Positions 31,184-40,426 are shown, numbered from the stretch's first letter. The stretch: 42,789 nucleotides of DNA from Pseudomonas yamanorum (GCF_013386765.1 NZ_JACARE010000024.1:1-42789), one strand, 5' to 3'. Translations and numbers: made by a program. The notes: generated from the letters alone by a model not told the origin.

Positions 31184-32374
31184 CTAGAAAGAGTCGCCGG
31201 GCACGCGCACGAAACCTTCCATCAACACTCGCGCACTGCGGCTCATGATGGCTTTTTTCACGACCCATTCACCGTCGACCTGGCTGGCCTCGGCGCCTAC
31301 GCGCAACGTGCCGGACGGATGTCCGAAGCGCACTGCATTGCGCTCCACGCCACCCGCCGCCAAATTCACCAGCGTGCCGGAAATCGCCGCCGCCGTGCCA
31401 ATCGCCACCGCCGCCGTGCCCATCATCGCGTGGTGCAGCTTGCCCATCGACAGCGCCCGCACCAGCAGGTCCACATCGCCTGCCTTGATCGCCTTGCCGC
31501 TGGACGCCACGTAATCCGCAGGCTTTGCCACAAACGCCACCTTCGGCGTGTGCTGGCGCTGGGCCGCTTCGTCCAGGTGTTTGATCAAGCCCATACGCAG
31601 TGCGCCATGGGCTCGGATGGTTTCAAACATCGCCAGGGCTTTTGGGTCGCCATTGATCGCGCCCTGCAACTCGGTACCGGTGTAACCCAGGTCTTCAGCA
31701 TTGATGAAGATGGTGGGAATCCCGGCATTGATCAGCGTCGCCTTGAACGTGCCGACACCCGGCACTTCCAGGTCATCCACCAGGTTGCCGGTAGGAAACA
31801 TCGAGCCACCGCCGCCCTCTTCTTCCGCCGCCGGATCCATGAATTCCAACTGCACTTCGGCGGCCGGGAAGGTCACGCCGTCCAGTTCGAAGTCGCCGGT
31901 TTCCTGCACCGCGCCGTCGGTGATCGGCACGTGGGCGATGATGGTCTTGCCGATATTCGCCTGCCAGACCCGCACCACGGCCACGCCGTTTTGCGGAACC
32001 CGCGCCGCGTCTACCAGCCCGGCGCTGATGGCGAACGACCCCACCGCCGCCGACAGGTTGCCGCAGTTGCCGCTCCAGTCCACGAACGGCTTGTCGATGG
32101 ATACCTGGCCAAACAGGTAGTCCACGTCGTGATCGGCGCGGGTGCTCTTGGCGAGGATCACGGTTTTGCTGGTGCTGGAGGTGGCGCCGCCCATGCCGTC
32201 GATTTGCTTGTCGTACGGGTCGGGGCTGCCGATCACCCGCAACAACAAGGCATCCCGTGCGGCACCGGGAACCTGGGCCGACTCGGGCAAATCCTTGAGG
32301 CTGAAAAACACGCCTTTACTGGTGCCGCCACGCATGTAGGTGGCGGGAATCTTGATCTGCGGTACGTGTGCCAT
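31184..32374 (-). CDS. prpF: 2-methylaconitate cis-trans isomerase
   Basis: A 396-residue PrpF/AcnD-accessory protein of the diaminopimelate-epimerase fold. It isomerises 2-methylaconitate made by AcnD so that aconitase B can hydrate it. The N-terminal signature PATYMRGGTSKGVFF and the motif WSGNCGNLSAAVG with the catalytic-type cysteine are present. ATG 32374 is selected because AGGA lies 5 nt upstream; ATG 32386 has no ribosome site. It is separated from acnD by 42 nt that form a strong GC hairpin. Confidence 0.95.
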   Translation of the reverse strand: MAHVPQIKIPATYMRGGTSKGVFFSLKDLPESAQVPGAARDALLLRVIGSPDPYDKQIDGMGGATSSTSKTVILAKSTRADHDVDYLFGQVSIDKPFVDWSGNCGNLSAAVGSFAISAGLVDAARVPQNGVAVVRVWQANIGKTIIAHVPITDGAVQETGDFELDGVTFPAAEVQLEFMDPAAEEEGGGGSMFPTGNLVDDLEVPGVGTFKATLINAGIPTIFINAEDLGYTGTELQGAINGDPKALAMFETIRAHGALRMGLIKHLDEAAQRQHTPKVAFVAKPADYVASSGKAIKAGDVDLLVRALSMGKLHHAMMGTAAVAIGTAAAISGTLVNLAAGGVERNAVRFGHPSGTLRVGAEASQVDGEWVVKKAIMSRSARVLMEGFVRVPGDSF

Positions 32375-32387
32375 GGTGGTCCTCATG

Positions 32388-32409
32388 GGCCGGGGCGCGA
32401 ACCCCGGCC
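32388..32409 (-). other. GC-rich hairpin at the acnD-prpF junction
   Basis: A perfect 8-bp stem GGCCGGGG/CCCCGGCC (32388-32395 with 32402-32409) has loop CGCGAA and no T tract on either side. It sits just after the acnD stop and upstream of the prpF ribosome site, and would act more as an RNA stability or processing element than as a terminator. Confidence 0.6.
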
Positions 32410-32416
32410 ACAGTTG

Positions 32417-35011
32417 TCAGGCAGTAACAGCCGATTCCAGGAAGTCCTGGGCAAAGCGTTGCAACACGCCGCCCGCCTCGTAGATCGACACTTCTTCAGC
32501 CGTGTCCAGGCGGCAGGTCACCGGCACCTCGACACGCTCGCCATTCCTGCGGTTGATCAACAAGGTCAGTTGCGCACGCGGGGTGCGCTCGCCGATCACG
32601 TCGTAGGTTTCGGTGCCGTCGATCTTCAACGTCTTGCGGTCGGTGCCCGGCAGGAACTCCAGGGGCAACACGCCCATGCCCACCAGGTTGGTGCGGTGGA
32701 TACGCTCGAAGCCTTCGGCAGCAATCGCTTCCACACCCGCCAGGCGCACGCCCTTGGCCGCCCAGTCCCGGGACGAACCCTGGCCATAGTCGGCACCGGC
32801 GATGATGATCAGCGGCTGCTTGCGTTCCATGTAGGTTTCGATGGCTTCCCACATGCGCGTGACCTTGCCTTCCGGCTCCAGGCGCGCCAGGGAACCCTGC
32901 TTGACCTTGCCGTCTTCAACCACCATTTCATTGAACAGTTTCGGGTTGGCGAAGGTGGCGCGTTGCGCGGTCAAATGGTCGCCCCTGTGAGTCGCATAGG
33001 AGTTGAAGTCGACTTCCGGCAGGCCCATTTTCGCCAGGTATTCACCGGCGGCGCTGTCGAGCATGATCGCGTTGGACGGCGACAGGTGATCGGTGGTGAT
33101 GTTGTCCGGCAGCACCGCCAGCGGGCGCATGCCCTTGAGCGGACGTGCGCCGGCCAGGGCGCCTTCCCAATACGGCGGGCGGCGGATGTAGGTGCTCTGC
33201 GGGCGCCAGTCGTACAGCGGCGTGACTTTGGGGCCGGTGTCTTCGTGGATCGCGAACATCGGGATGTAGACCTGGCGGAACTGCTCCGGCTTGACCGAGG
33301 CCTTGACCACTGCATCGATTTCTTCGTCGCTCGGCCAGATGTCCTTCAGGCGGATTTCCTGGCCGTCGGCGTCCAGGCCCAGCACGTCTTTTTCGATGTC
33401 GAAACGGATGGTGCCGGCAATCGCATAGGCCACCACCAGCGGCGGCGAAGCGAGGAACGCTTGCTTGGCGTACGGGTGGATGCGGCCGTCGAAGTTACGG
33501 TTGCCCGAGAGCACGGCGGTGGCGTACAGGTCGCGGTCGATGATCTCTTGCTGGATCACCGGATCGAGCGCGCCAGACATGCCGTTGCAGGTGGTGCAGG
33601 CGAACGCCACCACGCCGAAACCCAACTGCTCCAGCTCAGTGGTCAGCCCGGCTTCGTCGAGGTACATCGCTACGGTTTTCGAACCCGGCGCCAGGGACGA
33701 CTTGACCCACGGCTTGCGGGCCAGCCCGAGCTTGTTGGCGTTGCGCGCCAGCAGGCCGGCGGCAATCACGTTGCGCGGGTTGCTGGTGTTGGTGCAACTG
33801 GTGATGGCAGCGATGATCACCGCGCCGTCGGGCATTTGCCCCGGCACGTCATCCCACTGGCCAGAGATGCCCTTGGCTGCCAGGTCGCTGGTGGCGACGC
33901 GGGCGTGGGGGTTGCTCGGGCCGGCCATGTTGCGCACCACCGAGGACAAATCGAAGCTCAGGCCACGCTCGTATTGCGCGCCCTTGAGGTCGTCTGCCCA
34001 CAGGCCGGTGTGGCGAGCGTATTGCTCCACCAGGGCGACTTGTTCGTCTTCACGGCCGGTGAGTTTCAGGTAGGCGATGGTCTGCTGATCGATGTAGAAC
34101 ATCGCCGCGGTGGCACCGTATTCCGGGGCCATGTTGGAGATGGTGGCGCGGTCGCCCAAGGTCAGCGCGGACGCGCCTTCACCGAAGAACTCCAGCCATG
34201 CGCCCACGACCTTTTGCTTGCGCAGGAACTCGGTCAGCGCCAGCACCATGTCGGTGGCGGTGATGCCCGGTTGCAGCTTGCCCGTCAGTTCCACGCCGAC
34301 GCTTTCCGGCAGGCGCATCCACGAGGCGCGGCCAAGCATCACGCTCTCCGCTTCGAGGCCGCCAACGCCGATGGCGATCACGCCCAATGCGTCCACGTGC
34401 GGCGTGTGGCTGTCGGTGCCGACGCAGGTATCCGGGAAGGCCACGCCGTCACGCACCTGGATCACCGGAGACATTTTCTCCAGGTTGATCTGGTGCATGA
34501 TGCCGTTGCCCGGCGGGATCACATCGACGTTCTTGAAGGCCTTTTTGGTCCACTCGATAAAGTGGAAACGGTCTTCGTTGCGGCGGTCTTCGATGGCGCG
34601 GTTTTTCTCGAAAGCCTGCGGGTCAGACCCACCGGCTTCGACGGCCAGGGAATGGTCGACGATCAGTTGGGTGGGCACCACCGGGTTGACCTGGGCCGGG
34701 TCACCGCCTTGCAGGGCGATGGCATCGCGCAGGCCGGCGAGGTCCACGAGGGCGGTCTGGCCGAGGATGTCGTGGCAGACAACGCGGGCCGGGAACCACG
34801 GAAAATCGAGGTCGCGCTTGCGCTCGATCAGTTGGCTCAGGGACGCGTTGAGGGTCGCCGGGTCGCAGCGACGCACCAGGTTCTCGGCGAGTACGCGGGA
34901 GGTGTACGGCAGCGTGGCGTAGGCGCCGGGGGTGATTGCGTCGACGGCCGCACGGGCGTCGTAGAAATCGAGGCGGCTGCCGGGCAGCGGTTTGCGGTGT
35001 TCAGTGTTCAT
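32417..35011 (-). CDS. acnD: Fe/S-dependent 2-methylcitrate dehydratase AcnD
   Basis: An 864-residue aconitase-family enzyme that dehydrates 2-methylcitrate in the AcnD/PrpF version of the methylcitrate cycle. The [4Fe-4S] ligands are C406 (SCTNTS) and C472/C475 (CTTCNG). The substrate signature GTDSHTPHVDALGV and the swivel-domain motif YGQGSSRDWAAKG are intact. ATG 35011 starts MNTEHRKPLPG; the 16 upstream codons in frame lack a ribosome site. A REP element lies between it and prpC. Confidence 0.96.
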   Translation of the reverse strand: MNTEHRKPLPGSRLDFYDARAAVDAITPGAYATLPYTSRVLAENLVRRCDPATLNASLSQLIERKRDLDFPWFPARVVCHDILGQTALVDLAGLRDAIALQGGDPAQVNPVVPTQLIVDHSLAVEAGGSDPQAFEKNRAIEDRRNEDRFHFIEWTKKAFKNVDVIPPGNGIMHQINLEKMSPVIQVRDGVAFPDTCVGTDSHTPHVDALGVIAIGVGGLEAESVMLGRASWMRLPESVGVELTGKLQPGITATDMVLALTEFLRKQKVVGAWLEFFGEGASALTLGDRATISNMAPEYGATAAMFYIDQQTIAYLKLTGREDEQVALVEQYARHTGLWADDLKGAQYERGLSFDLSSVVRNMAGPSNPHARVATSDLAAKGISGQWDDVPGQMPDGAVIIAAITSCTNTSNPRNVIAAGLLARNANKLGLARKPWVKSSLAPGSKTVAMYLDEAGLTTELEQLGFGVVAFACTTCNGMSGALDPVIQQEIIDRDLYATAVLSGNRNFDGRIHPYAKQAFLASPPLVVAYAIAGTIRFDIEKDVLGLDADGQEIRLKDIWPSDEEIDAVVKASVKPEQFRQVYIPMFAIHEDTGPKVTPLYDWRPQSTYIRRPPYWEGALAGARPLKGMRPLAVLPDNITTDHLSPSNAIMLDSAAGEYLAKMGLPEVDFNSYATHRGDHLTAQRATFANPKLFNEMVVEDGKVKQGSLARLEPEGKVTRMWEAIETYMERKQPLIIIAGADYGQGSSRDWAAKGVRLAGVEAIAAEGFERIHRTNLVGMGVLPLEFLPGTDRKTLKIDGTETYDVIGERTPRAQLTLLINRRNGERVEVPVTCRLDTAEEVSIYEAGGVLQRFAQDFLESAVTA

Positions 35012-35080
35012 AGGCTGGGACTCGGTCACGGTAAGGTGTACAGCAAAAACCTGTGGCATGGGCCTGGATGAACACGGTCC

Positions 35081-35170
35081 CTGTGGGAGCCGGGCTTGCC
35101 CGCGATGCGGGCACCTCGATGTGTCAGTTACACCGAGGTGATGCTATCGCAGGCAAGCCAGCTCCCACAT
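35081..35170. repeat. REP-type inverted pair inside the prp operon
   Basis: The outer arms CTGTGGGAGCCGGGCTTGCC (left) and GGCAAGCCAGCTCCCACA (right) are inverted, with an inner stem CACCTCG/CGAGGTG. It lies in the 205-nt gap between acnD and prpC, both on the minus strand, so transcription of acnD, prpF and prpD must cross it. Confidence 0.88.
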
Positions 35171-35216
35171 TGAACCGGTTCCGATCCTTAAAACCGGCGC
35201 CTCAGATTCCCACCAC

Positions 35217-36344
35217 TCAGCGACGTTCGATTGGCACGAACTTGCGCTGCTCAACGCCGATGTACTCGGCGCTCGGACGGATAATGCGGTTGTTGGCACG
35301 CTGTTCGAACACGTGAGCCGCCCAGCCGGTGAGGCGTGAGCAGACGAAAATCGGGGTGAACAGCTTGGTCGGGATGCCCATGAAGTGGTACGCCGAGGCA
35401 TGGTAGAAGTCGGCGTTGGGGAACAGTTTCTTCTGCTCCCACATGGTCTTGTCGATGGCTTCGGAAACTGGGAACAACACCGTGTCGCCCACTTCGTCGG
35501 CAAGTTTTTTCGACCAGCCCTTGATCACTTCATTACGCGGGTCGCTGTCTTTATAGATCGCGTGGCCGAAGCCCATGATCTTGTCCTTGCGCGCCAGCAT
35601 GCCGAGGGTGCCTTCCACCGCTTCCTGGGCGGACGAGAAACGCTCGATCATTTCCATCGCCGCTTCGTTGGCGCCACCGTGCAGCGGGCCGCGCAGGGAG
35701 CCGATGGCGGCGGTGACGCAGGAATACAGGTCCGACAGGGTCGACGCACACACGCGGGCGGTGAAGGTCGAGGCGTTGAACTCGTGCTCGGCGTAGAGGA
35801 TCAGCGACACGTTCATCACTTTGACGTGCAAGTCGCTGGGCTTCTTGTCGTGCAGCAGGTGCAGGAAGTGGCCGCCGATGCTCGGCTCGTCGGTCACGCA
35901 ATTGATGCGCTGGCCGTCGTGGCTGAAGCGGTACCAGTAGCACATGATCGCCGGGAACGCGGCCAGCAGGCGGTCGGTCACGTCGCGCTGCACGGAGAAG
36001 TCTTTCTCCGGCTCGATATTGCCCAGGAACGAGCAACCGGTGCGCATCACGTCCATCGGGTGGGCGTCGGCGGGGATGCGTTCCAGCACTTCTTTCAGCG
36101 CCTGGGGCAGGTCGCGCAGCTTGCCGAGCTTGGCGGTGTAGGCGGCCAGTTCGGCCTGGGTCGGCAGTTCGCCGTACAGCAGCAGGTAGGCGACTTCTTC
36201 AAACTGCGCGTCGGCGGCGAGTTCGCGCACATCGTAGCCACGATAGGTCAAGCCGGCACCGGCCTGGCCCACGGTGGACAGTGCGGTCTGCCCGGCAACC
36301 TGGCCACGCAGGCCAGCTCCACTCAGTACTTTTGCTTCGGCCAT
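35217..36344 (-). CDS. prpC: 2-methylcitrate synthase
   Basis: A 375-residue citrate synthase-family enzyme that condenses propionyl-CoA with oxaloacetate. The short length (about 375 rather than 430), the N-terminal LSGAGLRGQVAGQTALSTVG and the active-site region GPLHGGANEAAMEMI followed by GFGHAIYKDSDPR fit methylcitrate synthase. ATG 36344 has GGAG 6 nt upstream; a TTG four codons earlier is rejected. Confidence 0.95.
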   Translation of the reverse strand: MAEAKVLSGAGLRGQVAGQTALSTVGQAGAGLTYRGYDVRELAADAQFEEVAYLLLYGELPTQAELAAYTAKLGKLRDLPQALKEVLERIPADAHPMDVMRTGCSFLGNIEPEKDFSVQRDVTDRLLAAFPAIMCYWYRFSHDGQRINCVTDEPSIGGHFLHLLHDKKPSDLHVKVMNVSLILYAEHEFNASTFTARVCASTLSDLYSCVTAAIGSLRGPLHGGANEAAMEMIERFSSAQEAVEGTLGMLARKDKIMGFGHAIYKDSDPRNEVIKGWSKKLADEVGDTVLFPVSEAIDKTMWEQKKLFPNADFYHASAYHFMGIPTKLFTPIFVCSRLTGWAAHVFEQRANNRIIRPSAEYIGVEQRKFVPIERR

Positions 36345-36399
36345 GGTTATCTCCAATCTTGTAGTTATTCAGGGAGGCGTGTTCACAACACACCCTCTA

Positions 36400-36485
36400 C
36401 TGTAGGAGCCGGCTTGCCGGCGATGAGTCCCTCGACATCGGCGCAATCCTTGAAGGCGCCATCGCCGGCAAGCCGGCTCCTACAG
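36400..36485. repeat. REP-type inverted pair between prpB and prpC
   Basis: CTGTAGGAGCCGGCTTGCCG begins the left arm and its perfect inverse ends the right arm (36461-36485), giving a 25-bp inverted repeat with an inner GC-rich loop. It fills most of the 155-nt gap between two co-directional prp genes. It is a different REP subtype (GTAGGAGC) from the GTGGGAGC elements elsewhere in the window. Confidence 0.88.
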
Positions 36486-36499
36486 TGAGCGAACAGCCT

Positions 36500-37393
36500 T
36501 TATTTTTTGGCGGCGAACAGCGCGTCGAGCTTCTGCTCGAAGGTGTGATAGTCGATGCGATCGTAAAGCTCCATGCGGGTTTGCATGGTGTCGATCACGT
36601 TCTGCTGGGTGCCGTCGCGACGAATCGCGGTGTAGACGTTCTCGGCGGCCTTGTTCATGGCGCGGAAAGCCGAGAGCGGGTACAGGACAATGGAAACATC
36701 CGCAGATTTCAACTGATCGACGGTGTAGAGCGGCGTTGCACCGAACTCGGTGATGTTGGCCAGGATCGGCGCTTTCACGCGGGAGGCGAACAGCTTGTAC
36801 ATCTCAAGCTCCGTGATGGCTTCCGGGAACACCATGTCGGCACCGGCCTCGATGCAGGCGGCGGCGCGTTCCAGGGCGGATTCCAGGCCTTCGACGGCGA
36901 GCGCATCGGTACGGGCCATGATCACGAAGCTGTCATCGGTGCGCGCATCCACGGCGGCCTTGATGCGGTCGACCATTTCCTGCTGGGACACGATCTCTTT
37001 ATTCGGACGATGGCCGCAACGCTTGGCGCCCACCTGGTCTTCGATATGGATCGCCGCCGCGCCGAACTTGATCATCGACTTGACGGTGCGCGCCACGTTG
37101 AACGCCGAGGAACCGAAACCGGTGTCCACGTCCACCAGCAGCGGCAGGTCGCACACGTCGGTGATGCGGCGCACGTCGGTCAGCACGTCATCCAGGCCGG
37201 TGATGCCGAGGTCCGGCACGCCGAGGGAGCCGGCAGCCACCCCGCCACCCGACAGGTAGATCGCCTTGAACCCGGCACGCTTGGCCAGCAGCGCGTGGTT
37301 GGCGTTGATCGCGCCGACCACTTGCAAGGGCTGCTCGCTGGCAACCGCGTCACGGAAACGCTGGCCTGGAGTGATGTTGTTATTGGAACTCAT
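36500..37393 (-). CDS. prpB: 2-methylisocitrate lyase
   Basis: A 297-residue isocitrate lyase/PEP mutase-family enzyme that splits 2-methylisocitrate into pyruvate and succinate. The catalytic loop KRCGHRP has C126, and metal-binding VDVDTGFG and IHIEDQ are present. Length is normal. Its ATG overlaps the stop of the GntR regulator gene (ATGA), so the regulator is the first gene of the operon. Confidence 0.97.
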   Translation of the reverse strand: MSSNNNITPGQRFRDAVASEQPLQVVGAINANHALLAKRAGFKAIYLSGGGVAAGSLGVPDLGITGLDDVLTDVRRITDVCDLPLLVDVDTGFGSSAFNVARTVKSMIKFGAAAIHIEDQVGAKRCGHRPNKEIVSQQEMVDRIKAAVDARTDDSFVIMARTDALAVEGLESALERAAACIEAGADMVFPEAITELEMYKLFASRVKAPILANITEFGATPLYTVDQLKSADVSIVLYPLSAFRAMNKAAENVYTAIRRDGTQQNVIDTMQTRMELYDRIDYHTFEQKLDALFAAKK

Positions 37394-38103
37394 GACTCAC
37401 CTCGTGATTGGGGAGCGCCGTCCGGGAAGTGACGGGCAATGTTGCGTTTGGAAGCGCCGATATGCCGGCGCATCAACAACTCGGCCAGTTCACCGTCGCG
37501 ATCGGCAATCGCGTCAAGAATGCGGTGATGCTCGGCAAAGGCCTGGCGTGGACGATTGGGGGTGGCGGAGAACTGGATTCGGTACATGCGCACCAACTGA
37601 TACAGCTCGCCGCACAGCATTTGGGTCAGGGTGCGGTTACCGGCGCCTTGAATTATCCGGTAATGAAAATCGAAGTCGCCTTCCTGCTGGTAGTAGCCGA
37701 CACCGGCCTGGAAGGCTGCATCGCGCTCGTGGGTGTGCAGCACCTGGCGCAATTCTTCAATCTCGGCGTCGGTCATGCGCTCGGCCGCCAGGCGGCAGGC
37801 CATGCCTTCGAGGGATTCGCGGATTTCGTAGAGCTCGATCAGCTCTTCATGGCTCAAGGACACCACTCTTGCGCCTACATGGGGGATGCGCACCAGCAGG
37901 CGCTGGCCTTCCAGGCGGTGGATCGCCTCGCGCAGCGGGCCACGGCTGATGCCGTAGGTGCGCGCCAGTTCCGGCTCGGAGATCTTGCTGCCCGGGGCGA
38001 TCTCGCCCTTGACGATGGCGGCCTGGATACGCCGGAAGACGTTCTCGGACATGGTCTGGGAATCGTCTTGGGCCATCACTGGGGTTTCCAGTTGATCCAG
38101 CAT
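37390..38103 (-). CDS. GntR/FadR-family regulator of the methylcitrate operon
   Basis: A 237-residue regulator with an N-terminal GntR winged helix (GSKISEPELARTYGISRGPLREAI in pieces, residues ~45-70) and a C-terminal all-helical FCD ligand domain with metal-type histidines (FDFHYRII, HHRILDAI). It is translationally coupled to prpB and therefore very likely controls the prp operon and itself, probably sensing a methylcitrate-cycle intermediate. ATG 38103 lies just after an operator-like palindrome. Ligand and sign of control are inferred. Confidence 0.9.
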   Translation of the reverse strand: MLDQLETPVMAQDDSQTMSENVFRRIQAAIVKGEIAPGSKISEPELARTYGISRGPLREAIHRLEGQRLLVRIPHVGARVVSLSHEELIELYEIRESLEGMACRLAAERMTDAEIEELRQVLHTHERDAAFQAGVGYYQQEGDFDFHYRIIQGAGNRTLTQMLCGELYQLVRMYRIQFSATPNRPRQAFAEHHRILDAIADRDGELAELLMRRHIGASKRNIARHFPDGAPQSRGES

Positions 38104-38188
38104 ATTGTCGACACCTTTAAAAGCAATGCCGCAAAAACTAGCCAATCAGCCCCGGATAGTCAAAGAATAAATACACATTGTCGACAAT
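38104..38188 (-). promoter_or_regulatory. prp promoter region with two operator-like palindromes
   Basis: ATTGTCGACAAT, a perfect 12-bp palindrome, is at 38177-38188. A second copy matching 10 of the 12 bases (ATTGTCGACA) is at 38104-38113, directly before the regulator's ATG, 73 bp away (about seven helical turns). FCD-type GntR regulators bind short palindromes of this kind. TCGACA within the first copy is followed after 17 nt by GACTAT, a possible -35/-10 pair on the minus strand. Binding by the encoded regulator is inference. Confidence 0.65.
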
Positions 38189-38230
38189 CGTCTAATAACC
38201 TGCCTTGCACTCTATCAGGGCATGGCCGGC

Positions 38231-38267
38231 TGCCAGCGCTGGCACAAGAAAACCTTCATGTTAGAAT
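38231..38267 (+). promoter_or_regulatory. Putative promoter with 14-bp palindrome upstream of the retropepsin gene
   Basis: CTGGCA (38239-38244), a 17-nt spacer and TAGAAT (38262-38267) form a plausible sigma-70 promoter. A perfect 14-bp palindrome, TGCCAGCGCTGGCA (38231-38244), covers the -35 box, suggesting an operator. No known regulator was matched. Confidence 0.45.
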
Positions 38268-38354
38268 GCCGGCCACTTTTGCCTGCCATCCATGGATGAA
38301 AGGCGCACCAGAGATTGCGCAGCGATGCCAGTCGCCTGTCCCGCGTCAGGATTT

Positions 38355-38888
38355 ATGAGACTCAAGCCCTTCCCCTTTTTGCTTCTACTGTTCATACCGG
38401 GCCTTGGCGTTGCAGCCGAGAAGACCGTGTATGGCCTCAATGAATACGCCAAGTTGGCCGGCATTGACCTGGAAGTGGCCGCCAAACTCGACACCGGTGC
38501 CAAGACCGCCTCCCTGAGCGCCCGCGACATCAAGCGTTTCAAGCGCAACGGCGAATCCTGGGTACGCTTTTATCTCGCCATCGACACCGCCCATTCCCAC
38601 CCCATCGAGCGTCCCCTGGCCCGCGTGAGCAAGATCAAGCGCCGCGCCGGCGACTACGACCCCGATGAAGACAAGAACTACACCGCCCGTCCAGTGATTG
38701 CCCTGGACATCTGCATGGGCACCGCTTTACGCAGCATCGAAGTGAACTTGACTGACCGCAGCGCTTTCCAATACCCGCTGCTGATCGGCTCCGAAGCGCT
38801 GAAACGCTTTGATGCGCTGGTCGACCCCAGTCTTAAATACGCGGCGGGCAAACCTGCCTGCGCCACCGACGCTCATACCGCTGAGTAA
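38355..38888 (+). CDS. Retropepsin-like aspartic peptidase (RloA type, 'ATP-dependent zinc protease' family)
   Basis: A 177-residue exported protein. Residues 1-21 are a signal peptide (VAA before EK). The mature part is a single retropepsin-like domain with the D46-T-G catalytic motif in AAKLDTGAKTASL. These proteins were long annotated as ATP-dependent zinc proteases; the fold is that of RimB and retroviral aspartic proteases, active as dimers. It heads a three-gene set with an inactive transglutaminase-7TM protein and an ATP-grasp ligase. I recall these being called RloA/RloB/RloC with osmotic-stress phenotypes, but am not certain. ATG 38355 has AGGA 4 nt upstream and starts the signal peptide. 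Confidence 0.85.
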   Translation: MRLKPFPFLLLLFIPGLGVAAEKTVYGLNEYAKLAGIDLEVAAKLDTGAKTASLSARDIKRFKRNGESWVRFYLAIDTAHSHPIERPLARVSKIKRRAGDYDPDEDKNYTARPVIALDICMGTALRSIEVNLTDRSAFQYPLLIGSEALKRFDALVDPSLKYAAGKPACATDAHTAE

Positions 38889-38893
38889 TTTGA

Positions 38894-40426
38894 ATGCGCT
38901 CTCTTAATCTGCACCTGAAAATCCTGATCGCCGTGTTGGTGGTCCTGGGCATTTCGGTCACCGCCTACCAGATTTTCGTGCTGGGCATTCCCGTCACCGA
39001 GGACGCCACCGACGACCTGTGGAACATCGACGCCAAGGTCGAGTTCGTCGCCAGCGCCAAGGACCCGGTGAAAATCCAGATGTTCGTGCCGCCGTTAAGC
39101 CGCGACTTCGTCAGCCTGAACGAAAGCTTTATCTCGAATAACTACGGCGTGAGCGTCAACCGCCTCGATGGCAACCGCAAGGTCACCTGGTCGGCCCGCC
39201 GGGCCAAGGGCAACCAGACCCTCTACTACCGCCTGGTGCTGACCAAGCGCTACAGCGGTGAAAAGGTCAAGGTCAAGGGCCCCACCTTCCGCGACAGCAT
39301 TGCCGTCGAAGGCCCGGAAAAAATCGCCGCCGAAGCCCTGCTGGCACCAATCCGCCAGCACTCGGCCGACGTCGAGACCTTTATCAGCGAAGCCATCAAG
39401 CGCACCAACAACCTCAACGACGACAACGTGAAGCTGCTGCTGGCGGGCGACCCGTCAACGCCGCACAAGGCCAAGATCGTCGAGCTGCTGCTGTCCATCG
39501 CCCACGTGCCGGTGGAAAAGGTCCACACCATCCGCCTGGTGGCCGACCAGCCGCAAACCCCGGAACTCTGGCTGCGCAGCTTCAACGGCAATGACTGGCT
39601 GTACTTCAACCCAGACACCGGCGAACAAGGCCTGCCGGCCGACCGCCTGCTGTGGTGGACCGGCGATGAAAACCTGATCACCGTCGACGGTGGCAAGAAA
39701 GCCATGGTGACCTTCAGCCTCAACAACAGTGAAATGAACGCGATCCGCCTGGCCAAGCTGACGGACGAAAACACCGACGCCAACTTCCTCGAATACTCGC
39801 TGTACGGCCTGCCGCTGCAAACCCAGCAGACCTTCATGATCATGGTGATGATCCCGATTGGCGTGCTGGTGATCCTGATCCTGCGCAACCTGATCGGCCT
39901 GCAGACCCTCGGCACGTTTACCCCGGTGCTGATTGCCCTGGCGTTCCGCGAGACACAGTTGGGCTTCGGGATTGTGCTGTTCACCATTATTACGGCGCTG
40001 GGGCTGTCGCTGCGGTCTTACCTGGAACACTTGAAGCTGCAGATGCTACCGAGGCTCTCGGTGGTGCTGACCTTCGTGGTGGTGCTGATCGCGGCCATCA
40101 GCCTGTTCAGCCACAAGCTGGGCCTGGAACGCGGGCTGTCGGTGGCACTGTTCCCGATGGTAATCCTGACCATGACCATCGAACGCCTGTCGATCACCTG
40201 GGAAGAGCGCGGTGGCGGCCACGCGATGAAAGTCGCGATCGGCACGCTGTTCGCGGCCTCCCTGGCCCACATCATCATGAGCGTGCCGGAGCTGATCTAC
40301 TTCGTGTTCACCTTCCCGGCGATCCTGCTGATCCTGGTGGGTTTCATGCTGGCCATGGGTCGTTATCGCGGCTACCGCCTGACCGAACTGGTGCGCTTCA
40401 AGGCGTTCCTCAAGGCTGACTCGTAA
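38894..40426 (+). CDS. Inactive transglutaminase fused to 7TM domain (UUP1/RloB-like)
   Basis: A 510-residue membrane protein. A helix at about residues 8-30 anchors a large periplasmic domain (30-310) related to transglutaminases but lacking an evident Cys-His-Asp triad. It is followed by a block of seven hydrophobic segments from about residue 312 to the end. The family is regularly encoded between a retropepsin-like peptidase and an ATP-grasp enzyme. It probably displays or binds a substrate peptide at the membrane; this is inference from conserved association. It starts 5 nt after the previous stop, and its stop overlaps the next ATG (TAATG). Confidence 0.85.
   Translation: MRSLNLHLKILIAVLVVLGISVTAYQIFVLGIPVTEDATDDLWNIDAKVEFVASAKDPVKIQMFVPPLSRDFVSLNESFISNNYGVSVNRLDGNRKVTWSARRAKGNQTLYYRLVLTKRYSGEKVKVKGPTFRDSIAVEGPEKIAAEALLAPIRQHSADVETFISEAIKRTNNLNDDNVKLLLAGDPSTPHKAKIVELLLSIAHVPVEKVHTIRLVADQPQTPELWLRSFNGNDWLYFNPDTGEQGLPADRLLWWTGDENLITVDGGKKAMVTFSLNNSEMNAIRLAKLTDENTDANFLEYSLYGLPLQTQQTFMIMVMIPIGVLVILILRNLIGLQTLGTFTPVLIALAFRETQLGFGIVLFTIITALGLSLRSYLEHLKLQMLPRLSVVLTFVVVLIAAISLFSHKLGLERGLSVALFPMVILTMTIERLSITWEERGGGHAMKVAIGTLFAASLAHIIMSVPELIYFVFTFPAILLILVGFMLAMGRYRGYRLTELVRFKAFLKADS

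Noticed and set aside
31319..35071. 1250-residue open frame on the plus strand opposite prpF and acnD
   Set aside because: It is antisense to two well-supported enzymes and owes its openness to GC-rich codon bias; its His/Gly/Arg/Val-rich translation shows no domain.
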